Assembly: GCF_028209885.1 (NCBI RefSeq)
Contig: NZ_JAQLEM010000016.1
Coordinates: 1 to 54,588 of the forward strand
Direction: 5' to 3'
Length of the DNA stretch: 54,588 nt
Source: Collinsella aerofaciens
Lineage (GTDB): Bacteria > Actinomycetota > Coriobacteriia > Coriobacteriales > Coriobacteriaceae
Program-made: the position numbers and the translations under genes
The notes under the pieces: model-generated
Told to the model about the DNA's origin: nothing
The model's input: only the letters and a program-made list of their open reading frames with translations
The model's database searches: none
Shown: positions 32,796-41,521 of the stretch, piece after piece
Position numbering within the stretch: the first letter of the stretch is position 1
How the letters are laid out: every line of letters begins with the position of its first letter

Positions 32796-33230
32796 CTACT
32801 GGTTTGTTTGCCCCTCGAGCATGCCGTCGAGGGTGCGCCAGGCGAGCTCGGCGCACTTGACGCGGGCGGGCATGTGCGAGATGTCCTGGAGCTGGGCGGC
32901 CTCGTCCAGGTCTTCCAGGTCCTCCTCGGAGAGCTGCTCGCCGCGGATCATGGCGAGGAAGAGCTCTGCCAGGCGGTGAGCTTCCTCGACGGTCTCGCCG
33001 GTGATGAGGTCGGCCATGATGTCGGCACTGGCCTGACTGATGGCGCAGCCGTGGCCGGTAAAGGAGGCCTCCTCGATCACACCGTTCTCGACGCGCAGCT
33101 GCAAGGTGAGCTCGTCGCCGCAGCTGGGGTTGATGCCGTCGTGCTCGTGCGTGGGAGCATCCATCTCGTACTTATAGTCGGGGTGCGAGTTGTGCTCCAT
33201 AAATGTGGTGGAGGTGTACAGATTACCCAT
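32796..33230 (-). CDS. sufU: SufU-type Fe-S scaffold / sulfur-transfer protein
   Basis: A 144-residue SufU. Three cysteines are in the expected places: NPSCGDELTL, GHGCAISQASADIM and ARVKCAELAW, with Asp in the GD pair. In Gram-positive bacteria SufU receives sulfur from SufS through a Zn-bound cysteine switch. The ATG at 33228-33230 overlaps the end of sufS (ATGGGTAA), showing translational coupling. It is the last gene of the operon. Confidence 0.94.
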   Translation of the reverse strand: MGNLYTSTTFMEHNSHPDYKYEMDAPTHEHDGINPSCGDELTLQLRVENGVIEEASFTGHGCAISQASADIMADLITGETVEEAHRLAELFLAMIRGEQLSEEDLEDLDEAAQLQDISHMPARVKCAELAWRTLDGMLEGQTNQ

Positions 33231-34548
33231 TGAACGTGCTCCAAACGTGATGTAGGCCGGCGATGAACTTGTCGATGTCGGCCTTGTCGTTGTAGAAGGC
33301 CACGCTGGCGCGGCAGCAGGCGAGGTTCTCGACGCCCAGCCAGGTGAGCAGCGGCTGTGCACAGTGGTGGCCGGCGCGAATGCAGACGCCGTCCATGTCC
33401 ATGATGCTCGCGACGTCGTGCGGGTGGATGCCCTTGACGTTAAAGCTCACAACGCCGTGGTGGTTGTCCCAATAGATGGAGCCGATGATCTGGACAAAGT
33501 CGAGCTGCATGAGCTCGCCCATCAGGTAGTGGACGAGTGCCTGCTCGCGGGCCTGGATGTTCTCGTAACCCACCGTGTTGACCAGGTAATCAAGGGCGGC
33601 GCCCGTGGCGAAGATGCCGGCGGCGTCCTGCGTGCCGGCCTCGAACTTCTCGGGGACGGGCGCCCAGACGGCGTCCTGCTCGGTGACAGAGTCGATCATT
33701 TCGCCGCCGGTGAGCATCGGCGGCATGGCGTTGAGCAGGTCCATCTTGCCCCACAGCACGCCGATGCCCATGGGGCCCATGGCCTTGTGTGCGCTAAAGG
33801 CAAAGAAGTCGGCTCCCAGGTCGGCCACATCGACCGGCATATGCGGCAGCGACTGCGCGCCGTCGACGACCAGATAGCCGCCGTACTTGTGGACGAGCTT
33901 GCCGAGGTTCTTGACCGGGTTCTCGACGCCCAGCACGTTAGAAACCTGACCCACGGCCAGAATCTTGGTCTTGGGACCAACCTTGGCAAGAACCTCCTCG
34001 GTGGTGAGCTGGCCGGTCTTATTGGGGTAGAGGTAGACGAGCTTGGCGCCGGTTTCGCGGCAGACCTGCTGCCACGGGATTAGGTTGGAGTGGTGCTCCA
34101 TGATGGTGATGACGACCTCGTCACTGGGCTCGAGCACCGTGGGTGCAAAGCTCTTGGCGACCAGGTTGAGCGACTCGCTCGTGTTGCGGGTGAAGACGAC
34201 CTCGTTGGCCTGGGCGGCGCCGATGAGGTCGGCGATCTGTTGGCGGACCTTCGCGATGGCGTCGGTGGCCTCGACGGACAGCGAGTACAGGCCGCGAAGG
34301 GGGTTGGCGTTCATACGCTGATAGAAGTCGCGTTCGGCGTCGAGCACACAGGCAGGGCGCTGCGCGGTGGCGGCGCTATCGAGGAAGGCGATCTCGGGGT
34401 GCTGCTGGAACAGCGGGAACTGGCCCTTGTAGGGGTTGGTCTCGATGTCCACAGTGGGCCAGCCGCGCGAAGCCTCGTCGCTGGCGTCGAGCTCCATGGG
34501 CTCGGGGGCAGTACAGGTGTCGCATTTAACGTGCTCGGTGTCAATCAT
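33223..34548 (-). CDS. sufS: Cysteine desulfurase SufS
   Basis: PLP enzyme that takes sulfur from cysteine for Fe-S assembly. The 441-residue protein has NTSESLNLVA, ITIMEHHSNLIPWQ, VDGAQSLPHMPVDV, the PLP lysine in FFAFSAHKAMGPMG and the catalytic cysteine in RAGHHCAQP. The first 35 residues are an extra acidic stretch with a CDTC pair, absent from most SufS proteins. The start ATG overlaps the sufD stop (ATGA). Confidence 0.95.
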   Translation of the reverse strand: MIDTEHVKCDTCTAPEPMELDASDEASRGWPTVDIETNPYKGQFPLFQQHPEIAFLDSAATAQRPACVLDAERDFYQRMNANPLRGLYSLSVEATDAIAKVRQQIADLIGAAQANEVVFTRNTSESLNLVAKSFAPTVLEPSDEVVITIMEHHSNLIPWQQVCRETGAKLVYLYPNKTGQLTTEEVLAKVGPKTKILAVGQVSNVLGVENPVKNLGKLVHKYGGYLVVDGAQSLPHMPVDVADLGADFFAFSAHKAMGPMGIGVLWGKMDLLNAMPPMLTGGEMIDSVTEQDAVWAPVPEKFEAGTQDAAGIFATGAALDYLVNTVGYENIQAREQALVHYLMGELMQLDFVQIIGSIYWDNHHGVVSFNVKGIHPHDVASIMDMDGVCIRAGHHCAQPLLTWLGVENLACCRASVAFYNDKADIDKFIAGLHHVWSTFNG

Positions 34549-35816
34549 GCGAGCTCCTCTTCAAAGTTGTCGATCAGGTTGTTGCCCAGGCGGACGACGG
34601 CGGCGCGAGTGCGCTCGTCGGTGGCGGAAAGCGCAGCGTCCTCCAGCTTGGCGCGGATGAACAGGTCCTCGGCGGCGTTTTGGTCAAGGCCGCGGCAGGC
34701 GAGGTAGAACAGCTGCTCGTCGCGGACGTGACCAATGGTGGCGCCGTGGTTGCCGGCGACGTCGTCCTCGTCGCAGAGAATGACGGGAACGGTCTTGTTG
34801 TCGACGACCTTGTTGGCCAAAAGCACCGTCTCGCGCTCGGTGCCGGTTGCACCCTTGCAGCCGTGCACGAGGTCGATGGTGCCGCGGTAGACCTTCTTGG
34901 ACGTGCCGGTCAGTACGCCGTTGGCGTCGATCTCGCACTCGGTCTTGCGACCGCGGTGGCGCAGCTCGTAGTTAAAGTCGCGCACCTGCTCGCGAGCGCC
35001 CAGGTAGTCAGTATCGATGGTGACCTTGGCGGTATCGCCCAGCAGGTCGCCGGCAAGGCCGGTGGCGCTGGCACCAGCACCTAGGACGGTGTGCTGCACG
35101 TTGACGCGCGCGCCCTCGTCCAGGAACAGGCCGGTGTCGTCGAGCGCGATCCAGCTATCGTCGAGCGTCTGCGTGCAGGTCACGTTGACGGTGGCGTACT
35201 CGTGGGCGCACACGCGTAGCACGGATCCCACGACGCCTTGGCCGGCAACGGGGGAGTCCAGGGCTATGCGCAGATCGAGTGTTGCCTGCGGACGGGTGAC
35301 GACGTCGATGGCGGCGATGGCCGCGGCTGCATCGACGCCACTCACGCGTACCGTGGCCGTGGCGTGCTTGTATGCGGGCACATCGATGACGATGCGCTTG
35401 GTAGCGTGGTCGGCCAGGTAGGTGTAGGCAGCCTCGCCCATGCCAGTCTCGAAGGCCTCGGCGGGGGAGAGCTCCTCCTCGAGCTTGATGGCGCCGGCCT
35501 GGTAGACGGAGGTGGCGGGCACGTCGAGCTCGGTCTCGGGCGTGATGCGGGCGCGGTCGGCGGCATCGCCGGGGGCGGAGGCGCGGCGCTCGGGGAAGCG
35601 CTCGGCCATGGCTTCCATGGCGGCATCGAAGGCGTCGTCCGAGCCGGTAAACTGCTCGTCCAAGCCCTCGACCTCAACGGCCCCGGTGGGAGCGGCGGCA
35701 AGCTCGTCAGAGAGCTCGAGCTTGGTCTGATTCATCTTCAGCCAACCCCAAGTGGCAGCTGGCATCGCATTGACCTGCTCAAGGGTGGTAGCAGCGGTGT
35801 TCGTGGTCTGTTTCAT
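34545..35816 (-). CDS. sufD: SufD, Fe-S assembly scaffold subunit
   Basis: A 423-residue SufB/SufD-family protein. The C-terminal beta-helix region contains VIDLVHGCKG-like spacing, VDNKTVPVILCDEDDVAGNHGATIGHVRDEQLFYLACRGL and a helical end. It forms the SufBC2D complex with its neighbours. It is divergent in the N-terminal 120 residues, as usual for SufD. The start overlaps the sufB stop by one base (TAATG). Confidence 0.93.
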   Translation of the reverse strand: MKQTTNTAATTLEQVNAMPAATWGWLKMNQTKLELSDELAAAPTGAVEVEGLDEQFTGSDDAFDAAMEAMAERFPERRASAPGDAADRARITPETELDVPATSVYQAGAIKLEEELSPAEAFETGMGEAAYTYLADHATKRIVIDVPAYKHATATVRVSGVDAAAAIAAIDVVTRPQATLDLRIALDSPVAGQGVVGSVLRVCAHEYATVNVTCTQTLDDSWIALDDTGLFLDEGARVNVQHTVLGAGASATGLAGDLLGDTAKVTIDTDYLGAREQVRDFNYELRHRGRKTECEIDANGVLTGTSKKVYRGTIDLVHGCKGATGTERETVLLANKVVDNKTVPVILCDEDDVAGNHGATIGHVRDEQLFYLACRGLDQNAAEDLFIRAKLEDAALSATDERTRAAVVRLGNNLIDNFEEELA

Positions 35817-37228
35817 TATCCGATCGCTCCTTCCATCTCGAGCTTGATCAGGTTGTTCATCTCGACGGCGTACTCCAGCGGCAGCTCCTTGGAGACCGGG
35901 TTGGCAAAGCCGTTGACGATCATGGTACGGGCCTCTTCCTCCGAGATACCGCGGCTCATCAGGTAGAACACCTTATCGTCGCCGATGCGGCCGATGGTGG
36001 CCTCGTGGCCGATGTCGACGTTCTTGGCGCGGATGTCCATGGCCGGAATAGTGTCGGAGCGGCTCTGGTCGTCGAGCATCAGCGACTGGCAGCTGACGGT
36101 TGCCTTGGAGCCCTCGGCCTTGGGCGTTGCCACGATGGAGCTACGGAAGGTCTGGATGCCGCCGCTCTTGGAGATGCCCTTGGTCTCGACAGTTGCCGAG
36201 GTCTCGGGCGCGTTAAGCACGACCTTGCAGCCGGTATCGAGGTTCTGCCCGGCGCCGGCAAAGGTGATGCCGGTAAAGCTCGAGCGGGCGCGACGGCCGT
36301 TGAGCACGCTCATGGGGTAGAGGTAGCCCACGTGGCTACCGAAGGAGCCGCTGATCCACTCGATGTCGCCGTCCTCGTCCACGCGCGCACGCTTGGTGTT
36401 GAGGTTGTACATGTTCTTGGACCAGTTCTCGATGGTCGAGTAGCGCAGGTGCGCACGCTTGCCCACAAAGAGCTCGACGGCGCCGGCGTGGAGGTTGGCT
36501 ACGTTGTACTTGGGCGCGGAGCAACCCTCGATAAAGTGCAGGTCGGCATCGTCCTCGACGATGATGAGCGTGTGCTCAAACTGGCCGGCACCCTTGGCGT
36601 TGAGGCGGAAGTAGCTCTGCAGCGGGAAATCGAGCTTGGTGCCCTTGGGCACGTAGACAAACGAGCCGCCCGACCATACGGCGCCGTGCAGGGCCGCAAA
36701 CTTGTGGTCGGTGGGCGGGATGAGCGTCATAAACTTCTCGTGGATGAGCGGTTCCCACTGCGGGTCGTGCAGGGCCTCCTCGATGCCGGAGTAGACGATG
36801 CCCATCTTAGACGCCGTGTCCTGCATGTTGTGGTAGACGAGCTCGGAGTCGTACTGCGCGCCGACGCCTGCCAGATAGCTGCGCTCGGCCTCGGGGATGC
36901 CCAGGCGCTCAAAGGTGCTCTTGATGTCGTCGGGCACCGACTCCCAGTCGTGCTTTTGGTCGGTGTTGGGCTTGACATAGGTGACGATGTTATCCATGTC
37001 CAGGCCCTCGATGGAGGGGCCCCACGTCGGGTCGGGAAAACGATTAAAGATCTCGAGGGACTTTAAGCGCAGGTCGAGCATCCACTGCGGCTCGTCCTTC
37101 TTGGCGCTGATCTCGCGCACGATGTCGGGCGTGATGCCGGCGTCGAGGCGCTCAAATCCCTCCTCGCCATAGGTGAAGTCGTAGAGGCTGCGGTCGATGT
37201 CCGCGACCTCGGTGCGGTTCTTGGTCAT
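35816..37228 (-). CDS. sufB: SufB, Fe-S assembly scaffold subunit
   Basis: A 470-residue SufB of normal length. Seen: GGSFVYVPKGTKLDFPLQSYFR, FIEGCSAPKYN, ENWSKNMYNLNTKRA, DTGCKVVLNAPETSATVETKGISKSGG and IGHEATIGRIGDDKVFYLMSRGISEEEA. These are core motifs of the family, including cysteines proposed to take part in cluster building. It lies 12 bp after sufC in the operon. Confidence 0.96.
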   Translation of the reverse strand: MTKNRTEVADIDRSLYDFTYGEEGFERLDAGITPDIVREISAKKDEPQWMLDLRLKSLEIFNRFPDPTWGPSIEGLDMDNIVTYVKPNTDQKHDWESVPDDIKSTFERLGIPEAERSYLAGVGAQYDSELVYHNMQDTASKMGIVYSGIEEALHDPQWEPLIHEKFMTLIPPTDHKFAALHGAVWSGGSFVYVPKGTKLDFPLQSYFRLNAKGAGQFEHTLIIVEDDADLHFIEGCSAPKYNVANLHAGAVELFVGKRAHLRYSTIENWSKNMYNLNTKRARVDEDGDIEWISGSFGSHVGYLYPMSVLNGRRARSSFTGITFAGAGQNLDTGCKVVLNAPETSATVETKGISKSGGIQTFRSSIVATPKAEGSKATVSCQSLMLDDQSRSDTIPAMDIRAKNVDIGHEATIGRIGDDKVFYLMSRGISEEEARTMIVNGFANPVSKELPLEYAVEMNNLIKLEMEGAIG

Positions 37229-37240
37229 TGCGTCGCCCCT

Positions 37241-38041
37241 TTACGCCTGCTGCTCGGCAGCGGCGGCCTCGGCTTGGGCGCGCTGCTCGGCGGCCTCGCG
37301 CTCGAAGGTCTCAAAGCCGTTCTTGTCGATCCAGGGGATCAGCGAGGCGTCGTCCTCGCGCACGATGTGGCCCTTGACCATAACGTGGACGCGGTCGACA
37401 TCCAGGTGCTCCAGGATGCGCGTGTTGTGCGTGATGATGAGCATGGAGCCGTCGCAGCTCTTGCGGTAGGCGTCCATGCCATGACTGACGGTGGAAAGGG
37501 CGTCGACGTCCAGGCCGGAGTCAGTCTCGTCCAGGATGGCGAGCTTGGGCTGCAGCAGCAGAAGCTGGAGCATCTCGACCTTCTTTTTCTCGCCGCCCGA
37601 GAAACCCACGCCCAGCTCGCGGTTGAGGTAGGCGGTATCCATGTTGAGCTCGGCCGCGAGCTCCTTCACGCGGCGGCGGAACTCCTTGCCCTTCATCTCT
37701 AGGCCAGGGCGGCCGGCGATGCTGGCACGCAAAAAGCTCGACAGCGGCACGCCGGGGATCTCGACCGGTGCTTGGAAGCTCAGGAACAGGCCGGCGCGCG
37801 AGCGCTTGTCGGTGGTGAGCTCGGTGATGTCCTGGCCGTCAAAGACGATACGGCCGTCGTTGACCGTGTAGACGGGGTCGCCCATGACCAGGTGGCCGAG
37901 GGTGGACTTGCCGGCGCCGTTGGGACCCATCAACACGTGGGTCTCGCCGGCGGCGACGTTGAGGCTGACGTTGTGGAGGATGGTCTTCTCGTCCACGGAG
38001 GCGGTCAGACCTTCGATGGAAAGCAGCGGATTTGCGCTCAT
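37241..38041 (-). CDS. sufC: SufC, Fe-S assembly ATPase
   Basis: A 266-residue ABC-type ATPase of the SufBC2D complex. Walker A is MGPNGAGKSTLGHLV, the signature is VGFSGGEKKKVEML and Walker B is LAILDETDSGLDVDAL, a form typical of SufC. ATG 38039-38041 has AGAGAGGGA upstream on the minus strand. It is the first gene of sufCBDSU and is divergent from the Rrf2 regulator. Confidence 0.97.
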   Translation of the reverse strand: MSANPLLSIEGLTASVDEKTILHNVSLNVAAGETHVLMGPNGAGKSTLGHLVMGDPVYTVNDGRIVFDGQDITELTTDKRSRAGLFLSFQAPVEIPGVPLSSFLRASIAGRPGLEMKGKEFRRRVKELAAELNMDTAYLNRELGVGFSGGEKKKVEMLQLLLLQPKLAILDETDSGLDVDALSTVSHGMDAYRKSCDGSMLIITHNTRILEHLDVDRVHVMVKGHIVREDDASLIPWIDKNGFETFEREAAEQRAQAEAAAAEQQA

Positions 38042-38105
38042 GCTGTCCCTCTCTGTATATGGTGTACTCATAGGTGTACTAAACCCTAGGAATCTTCTCG
38101 GAATA

Positions 38106-38133
38106 AAGTTACTATGGGTTCGGCGTTAGTCAA
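38106..38133 (-). promoter_or_regulatory. Possible suf promoter
   Basis: On the minus strand TTGACT (38133-38128), 16-bp spacer, TAACTT (38111-38106). The -10 is a poor match. It lies downstream of the operators for this direction. Confidence 0.4.
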
Positions 38134-38171
38134 GGGAAAACCCGACTAATCCACTCGACTTTTCAAATTCT

Positions 38172-38200
38172 GGGACAAAATAACCTGTTGTGTTTGTCCC
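38172..38200. promoter_or_regulatory. Rrf2/IscR-type operator, site 1
   Basis: A 29-bp dyad that begins GGGACAAAATAACC and ends TTTGTCCC around a central T. It shares arms and centre with site 2. Confidence 0.75.
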
Positions 38201-38215
38201 ACTTACTTTAAATTT

Positions 38216-38244
38216 GGGACAAACAAACCTGGTTATGTTGTCCC
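38216..38244. promoter_or_regulatory. Rrf2/IscR-type operator, site 2
   Basis: A 29-bp dyad beginning GGGACAAACAAACC and ending GGTTATGTTGTCCC around a central T. Its centre is 44 bp from that of site 1, about four helical turns, so both sites face the same side of the DNA. It ends 21 bp before the regulator's start codon, so the regulator very likely controls itself and the suf operon. Confidence 0.78.
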
Positions 38245-38265
38245 AGATGCGATGGGAGGGTAGGT

Positions 38266-38697
38266 ATGCTCATTTCTTCCAAGGGCCGCTATGCCCTCCG
38301 ACTGATGATCTATATCGCGGCGCTGGGCGACGCCGAGGGCAAGATTGCCTTGCGCGAGGTTGCCGACCGCGAGCGCATTTCGCAGAAGTATCTGGAGCAG
38401 CTGGTGCGTCCGCTTATGAAGGCGGACCTGCTTAAGAGCGTGCGTGGCAAGGGCGGCGGCTACATGATGGCCAAGGACCCGGCCGAGGTGCGTGCCGGCG
38501 ACATCTTGCGTGCCGTTGAGGGCAGCACGGCTCCGGTGGCGTGCGATGGCATCGACAACAGCTGCGCCCGCAGTGACTTGTGTTCCACCGTCAAGTTCTG
38601 GCGTGGTCTGGATGACGTGATCGAAAAGTACGTCGACGGCGTGACGTTGGCCGACCTGGCCGCCGTCCCCGAGATCAACTTTGACATTAAGCTGTAG
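38266..38697 (+). CDS. Rrf2-family (IscR-like) regulator of Fe-S assembly
   Basis: A 143-residue Rrf2 protein. The winged helix reads YALRLMIYIAALGD...LREVADRERISQKYLEQLVRPLMKADLLKSVRGKGGGYMMAK. Three cysteines in CDGIDNSCARSDLC (near residues 92-106) match the cluster-binding cysteines of IscR in position. Such proteins sense Fe-S supply by binding a [2Fe-2S] cluster. The gene is divergent from sufCBDSU with two shared 29-bp dyads between them. GGGAGGGT precedes the ATG. Local regulation of suf is a strong inference. Confidence 0.9.
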   Translation: MLISSKGRYALRLMIYIAALGDAEGKIALREVADRERISQKYLEQLVRPLMKADLLKSVRGKGGGYMMAKDPAEVRAGDILRAVEGSTAPVACDGIDNSCARSDLCSTVKFWRGLDDVIEKYVDGVTLADLAAVPEINFDIKL

Positions 38698-38705
38698 GGC
38701 TGCAA

Positions 38706-38993
38706 ATGGCATCTCTCGACAAGGTGTATAAGCAAATCGAAGTTTTTGCTCGGGAATGTGACGCCGAGACGGTCGTGTTGTTTGGTTCTCGTGCTCGAGG
38801 CGACAACTTGCCCAAGAGCGATATTGACATCGCCGTAGCAGGTTGCCGGGATTTCGGCCGTTTCTCATATTTGATCGAGGAACATCTTGATACTCTTTTA
38901 GATGTAGATGTCGTCAATCTCGATGAGCCCTTATCGCAGCAATTGCTCGATGAAATTGCCAGGGATGGTGTGATTCTGTATGAAAAAATATGA
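38706..38993 (+). CDS. mntA: MNT-type nucleotidyltransferase (antitoxin of a HEPN/MNT pair)
   Basis: A 95-residue minimal nucleotidyltransferase with the motif VLFGSRARGDNLPKSDIDIAVAG, which supplies the GS...DxD active site, and a third acidic position in LLDVDVVNL. In studied HEPN/MNT systems the MNT protein neutralises the HEPN toxin by adding AMP groups to a Tyr. It starts 9 bp after the Rrf2 gene and overlaps the HEPN gene by 14 bp. The pair is more AT-rich than its neighbours, which suggests acquisition. Confidence 0.88.
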   Translation: MASLDKVYKQIEVFARECDAETVVLFGSRARGDNLPKSDIDIAVAGCRDFGRFSYLIEEHLDTLLDVDVVNLDEPLSQQLLDEIARDGVILYEKI

Positions 38994-39399
38994 GAACTTT
39001 GCCAGCGCCTTGGCGAATCTTGAGGATGCGCCCAATCAGGATCTTAACAATGATTTTGTTCAGAGTGGATTGATTAATAAGTTCAATCTTCAATTTGAAC
39101 TGAGCTGGAAGCTCCTTAAGCGTCTGCTCGAGTATGAGGGCGCCACGCTTGCCGCGTCGGGGTCTCCTCGTGCCATCTTGAAGGAGTCCTACCGATTCTA
39201 CGACTTTATTGATGAGGCAGCCTGGCTGGATATGCTCAGAGACCGCAATACGAACGTCCATATCTACGACAACAAGCTCGCTCAAGATTTGATTCAGCGC
39301 ATCTTGAACGTCTATATTCCCGCTTTCTGTCAGTTGAGAGACGGGCTGACGAAACGTTACGGCGAGCTTCTGTTGGCGCCCGACGACCAGTTTGTCTAA
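38980..39399 (+). CDS. hepT: HEPN-family protein (toxin partner of MNT)
   Basis: A 139-residue helical protein of the HI0074/HEPN type. The RNase motif R-x4-H is present as RNTNVH, followed by IYD, whose Tyr (three residues after the His) is the usual AMP acceptor in HepT toxins. ELSWKLLKRLLEYEG is the typical second helix. The gene overlaps mntA by 14 bp and is more AT-rich than the host background. HEPN/MNT pairs act in plasmid or phage conflict; whether this one is active is not visible from sequence. Confidence 0.87.
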   Translation: MKKYENFASALANLEDAPNQDLNNDFVQSGLINKFNLQFELSWKLLKRLLEYEGATLAASGSPRAILKESYRFYDFIDEAAWLDMLRDRNTNVHIYDNKLAQDLIQRILNVYIPAFCQLRDGLTKRYGELLLAPDDQFV

Positions 39400-39527
39400 T
39401 TCCTTAAGATTTCGCGGAGGGTTGTTGCCGTTTACCGAGGGGTTGTTGTGTAACAACGGGCGAGCTGCAATACTTACTTTTATCTTTGCAAACTGCACTT
39501 TAACTATACCAATGCAGGGAGGATCTT

Positions 39528-41318
39528 ATGCAGCCCAAGCATTCCGCGATTGTTGCGGGCCTGACGCTGGCGCTTTCGTTTAGCGCCGTTACCGCGCCCG
39601 CGCCCGCCGCTGCCGAGGAACCCACGCCGGGCGTTGCCTCGGATGCCACCGATATCGACAAAGGCCTCTACACCCAGCAGTCCTTCTCGGGCGTGCTGAG
39701 GTCGGTCCAGGGCGTTTCGTTTGTCAACGTGACTCCCGAGATGAAGTACTTTACCAAGTACGAGAGCCATGGCAACTACAACCAAGGCTTTTCGTATGGC
39801 GACGGTTATAACGCGCTGGGCTATTACCAGTTCGACCGTCGTTGGTCGCTCATCCCGTTTATGAAGCAGGCCTACAACTACAACCCCGAAAAATACTGCA
39901 TGCTCAAGGATGCGATTGATCGCGGCAGCGAGATTTCCAACACGAGCAATGCCATGTACGAGAACGGCCAGCTCACCGAGCTGGGCCATATCGCGCAGGA
40001 TGCCTTCCAAGGTGCTTATAACACCGATCCTGTTGAGTTCTCAGCACTTCAAGATGCCTATGCGTACAACTCGTACTATGCGGTGACCGAGGCGTGGCTT
40101 AAGAGCGCTCTTGGCATTGACATCTCCGGCCGCGCCGATTGCGTCAAGGGTATGGTGTGGAGCATCACCAACATGTGCGGTACCGGTGGCTGCAGAGACT
40201 TCTTCCGCTGGGCGAATCTTTCCAACGATATGTCCGACCGCGAGTTTGCGACGGCGCTCTCCAATAGCGTGGTCAACAATGTCGCCACCAAGTTTTCAAG
40301 TCAGCCCCAGTATCATGAGGGCTGGAAGAACCGCTACCGCAACGAGCTGAAGGACTGCTTGGTTTATATCGCCGAGGACGAGGCCGCTGCCGCTGCGACG
40401 CCCGTGCAGCCCGAGCCTGCGCCGGCGCCCTCGCCGACACCTGATTCGAATGACGGCTCGAGTGACGATGCCAACGATGACAGGATGGATGCGCCCTCGA
40501 CCGATGCTGACGGTAATGGCTCTGCTGGTGGCACTACCAACGACGGCTCTACCTCGAACGGCTCCGATTCGAACGGCTCTGCTGCGAGCGATTCGCCTTC
40601 AAGCTCTGCCGGCAATACGGACAGCGACGCTTCTGGTTCGACCGACGCTGGCACCTCTAACTCATCTACCGGCTCGAGCGATTCGTCCGTTGACACCGGC
40701 TCTAACAACGGCTCCGGCTCTGACACGACCCCTGATTCCGATGCTTCCAAGGACGACTCGAATAAGGCGCCGGACGCTCCCGTTGCTTCGCCGGACAAGA
40801 AGCCTTCTTTCTCCGAGCAGCTTGGTTCTACGCTGGGTTCTTCGCTGATGGCTGGCGTCAATAACGGCTCGGCCCAGAACAAGGACAGCTCTGATCAGGT
40901 TTCCACGGAAAAGACCGAAGCCGCAAAGGGCGACTCCAAGGACAAGGCTTCCGAGAAGGCTGAATCCGATAAGGGTCCTAGCTCTGATGAGAAGGGCGAC
41001 AAGTCCGGTCAGAAGAAGGACGAGAGCAAGACCGAGGGCGAAAAGAAACAGCCCGAAGACGACGACAAGAGCGGTGCTGACAACCAAGTCCAAGAGCAAG
41101 ATGACTCCAAGACGGTGACCACTACAACCACTACAACCACGACGACTACAACGACCAAGTCATCTGGCGGTAACATGCCCAAGACGGGCGACCTTATCGT
41201 TATGGCGAGCCTTGCCAGTGCAAGCTTGGCCACGCTGGGTGCCACGTCTATTGTGAGTGGCAAGCATAAGCTCGATCAGCAAAAGAAGGCTGCTGGGCAG
41301 AACGACTCCGAGGAGTAG
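39528..41318 (+). CDS. Sortase-anchored surface protein with a lysozyme-like N-terminal domain
   Basis: A 596-residue secreted protein. Signal peptide at residues 1-29 (IVAGLTLALSFSAVTAPAPAAA). A folded domain at about 40-285 contains YFTKYESHGNYNQGFSYGDGYNALGYYQFD, which looks like a lysozyme or transglycosylase-like fold with Glu in YESHGN, and cysteines in TNMCGTGGCRD. A Ser/Asp/Gly/Asn/Thr-rich spacer and a Lys/Glu/Asp-rich section follow. Thirteen consecutive Thr codons lie at 41119-41157. The C-terminus has MPKTG at 550-554, a hydrophobic helix and KHK: a variant sortase signal with Met for Leu. No sortase gene is in the window. Enzymatic role is inferred. Confidence 0.85.
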   Translation: MQPKHSAIVAGLTLALSFSAVTAPAPAAAEEPTPGVASDATDIDKGLYTQQSFSGVLRSVQGVSFVNVTPEMKYFTKYESHGNYNQGFSYGDGYNALGYYQFDRRWSLIPFMKQAYNYNPEKYCMLKDAIDRGSEISNTSNAMYENGQLTELGHIAQDAFQGAYNTDPVEFSALQDAYAYNSYYAVTEAWLKSALGIDISGRADCVKGMVWSITNMCGTGGCRDFFRWANLSNDMSDREFATALSNSVVNNVATKFSSQPQYHEGWKNRYRNELKDCLVYIAEDEAAAAATPVQPEPAPAPSPTPDSNDGSSDDANDDRMDAPSTDADGNGSAGGTTNDGSTSNGSDSNGSAASDSPSSSAGNTDSDASGSTDAGTSNSSTGSSDSSVDTGSNNGSGSDTTPDSDASKDDSNKAPDAPVASPDKKPSFSEQLGSTLGSSLMAGVNNGSAQNKDSSDQVSTEKTEAAKGDSKDKASEKAESDKGPSSDEKGDKSGQKKDESKTEGEKKQPEDDDKSGADNQVQEQDDSKTVTTTTTTTTTTTTTKSSGGNMPKTGDLIVMASLASASLATLGATSIVSGKHKLDQQKKAAGQNDSEE

Positions 41319-41353
41319 TCCCTTTCGGTTGCCCGACAACTAAAGATTCGCAA

Positions 41354-41387
41354 TGGGGGCCGGTGCAGTTGCATCGGGCCCCATTTT
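41354..41387 (+). terminator. Terminator of the surface protein gene
   Basis: TGGGGGCCGGTGCA and TGCATCGGGCCCCA form a 14-nt stem with one mismatch and one wobble pair, followed by TTTT. Confidence 0.75.
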
Positions 41388-41521
41388 GCTGCACAACGAT
41401 TTGTTATGCCCCCTCAAGGCCTTTGTTCCTACCGTTGCCCGATGCCTTTGCACGGATCCAGCGTTGCGCTTGAACTGCTCGCTACAATGGGCTTCGTGCT
41501 GCGTTTTAGGGAGAAGTTACG

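Noticed and set aside
41119..41157. Simple DNA repeat or CRISPR-like array in the Thr tract
   Set aside because: The ACN codons are mixed, in frame and only 39 bp long. It is a protein repeat, not an array. I found no CRISPR repeats anywhere in the window.
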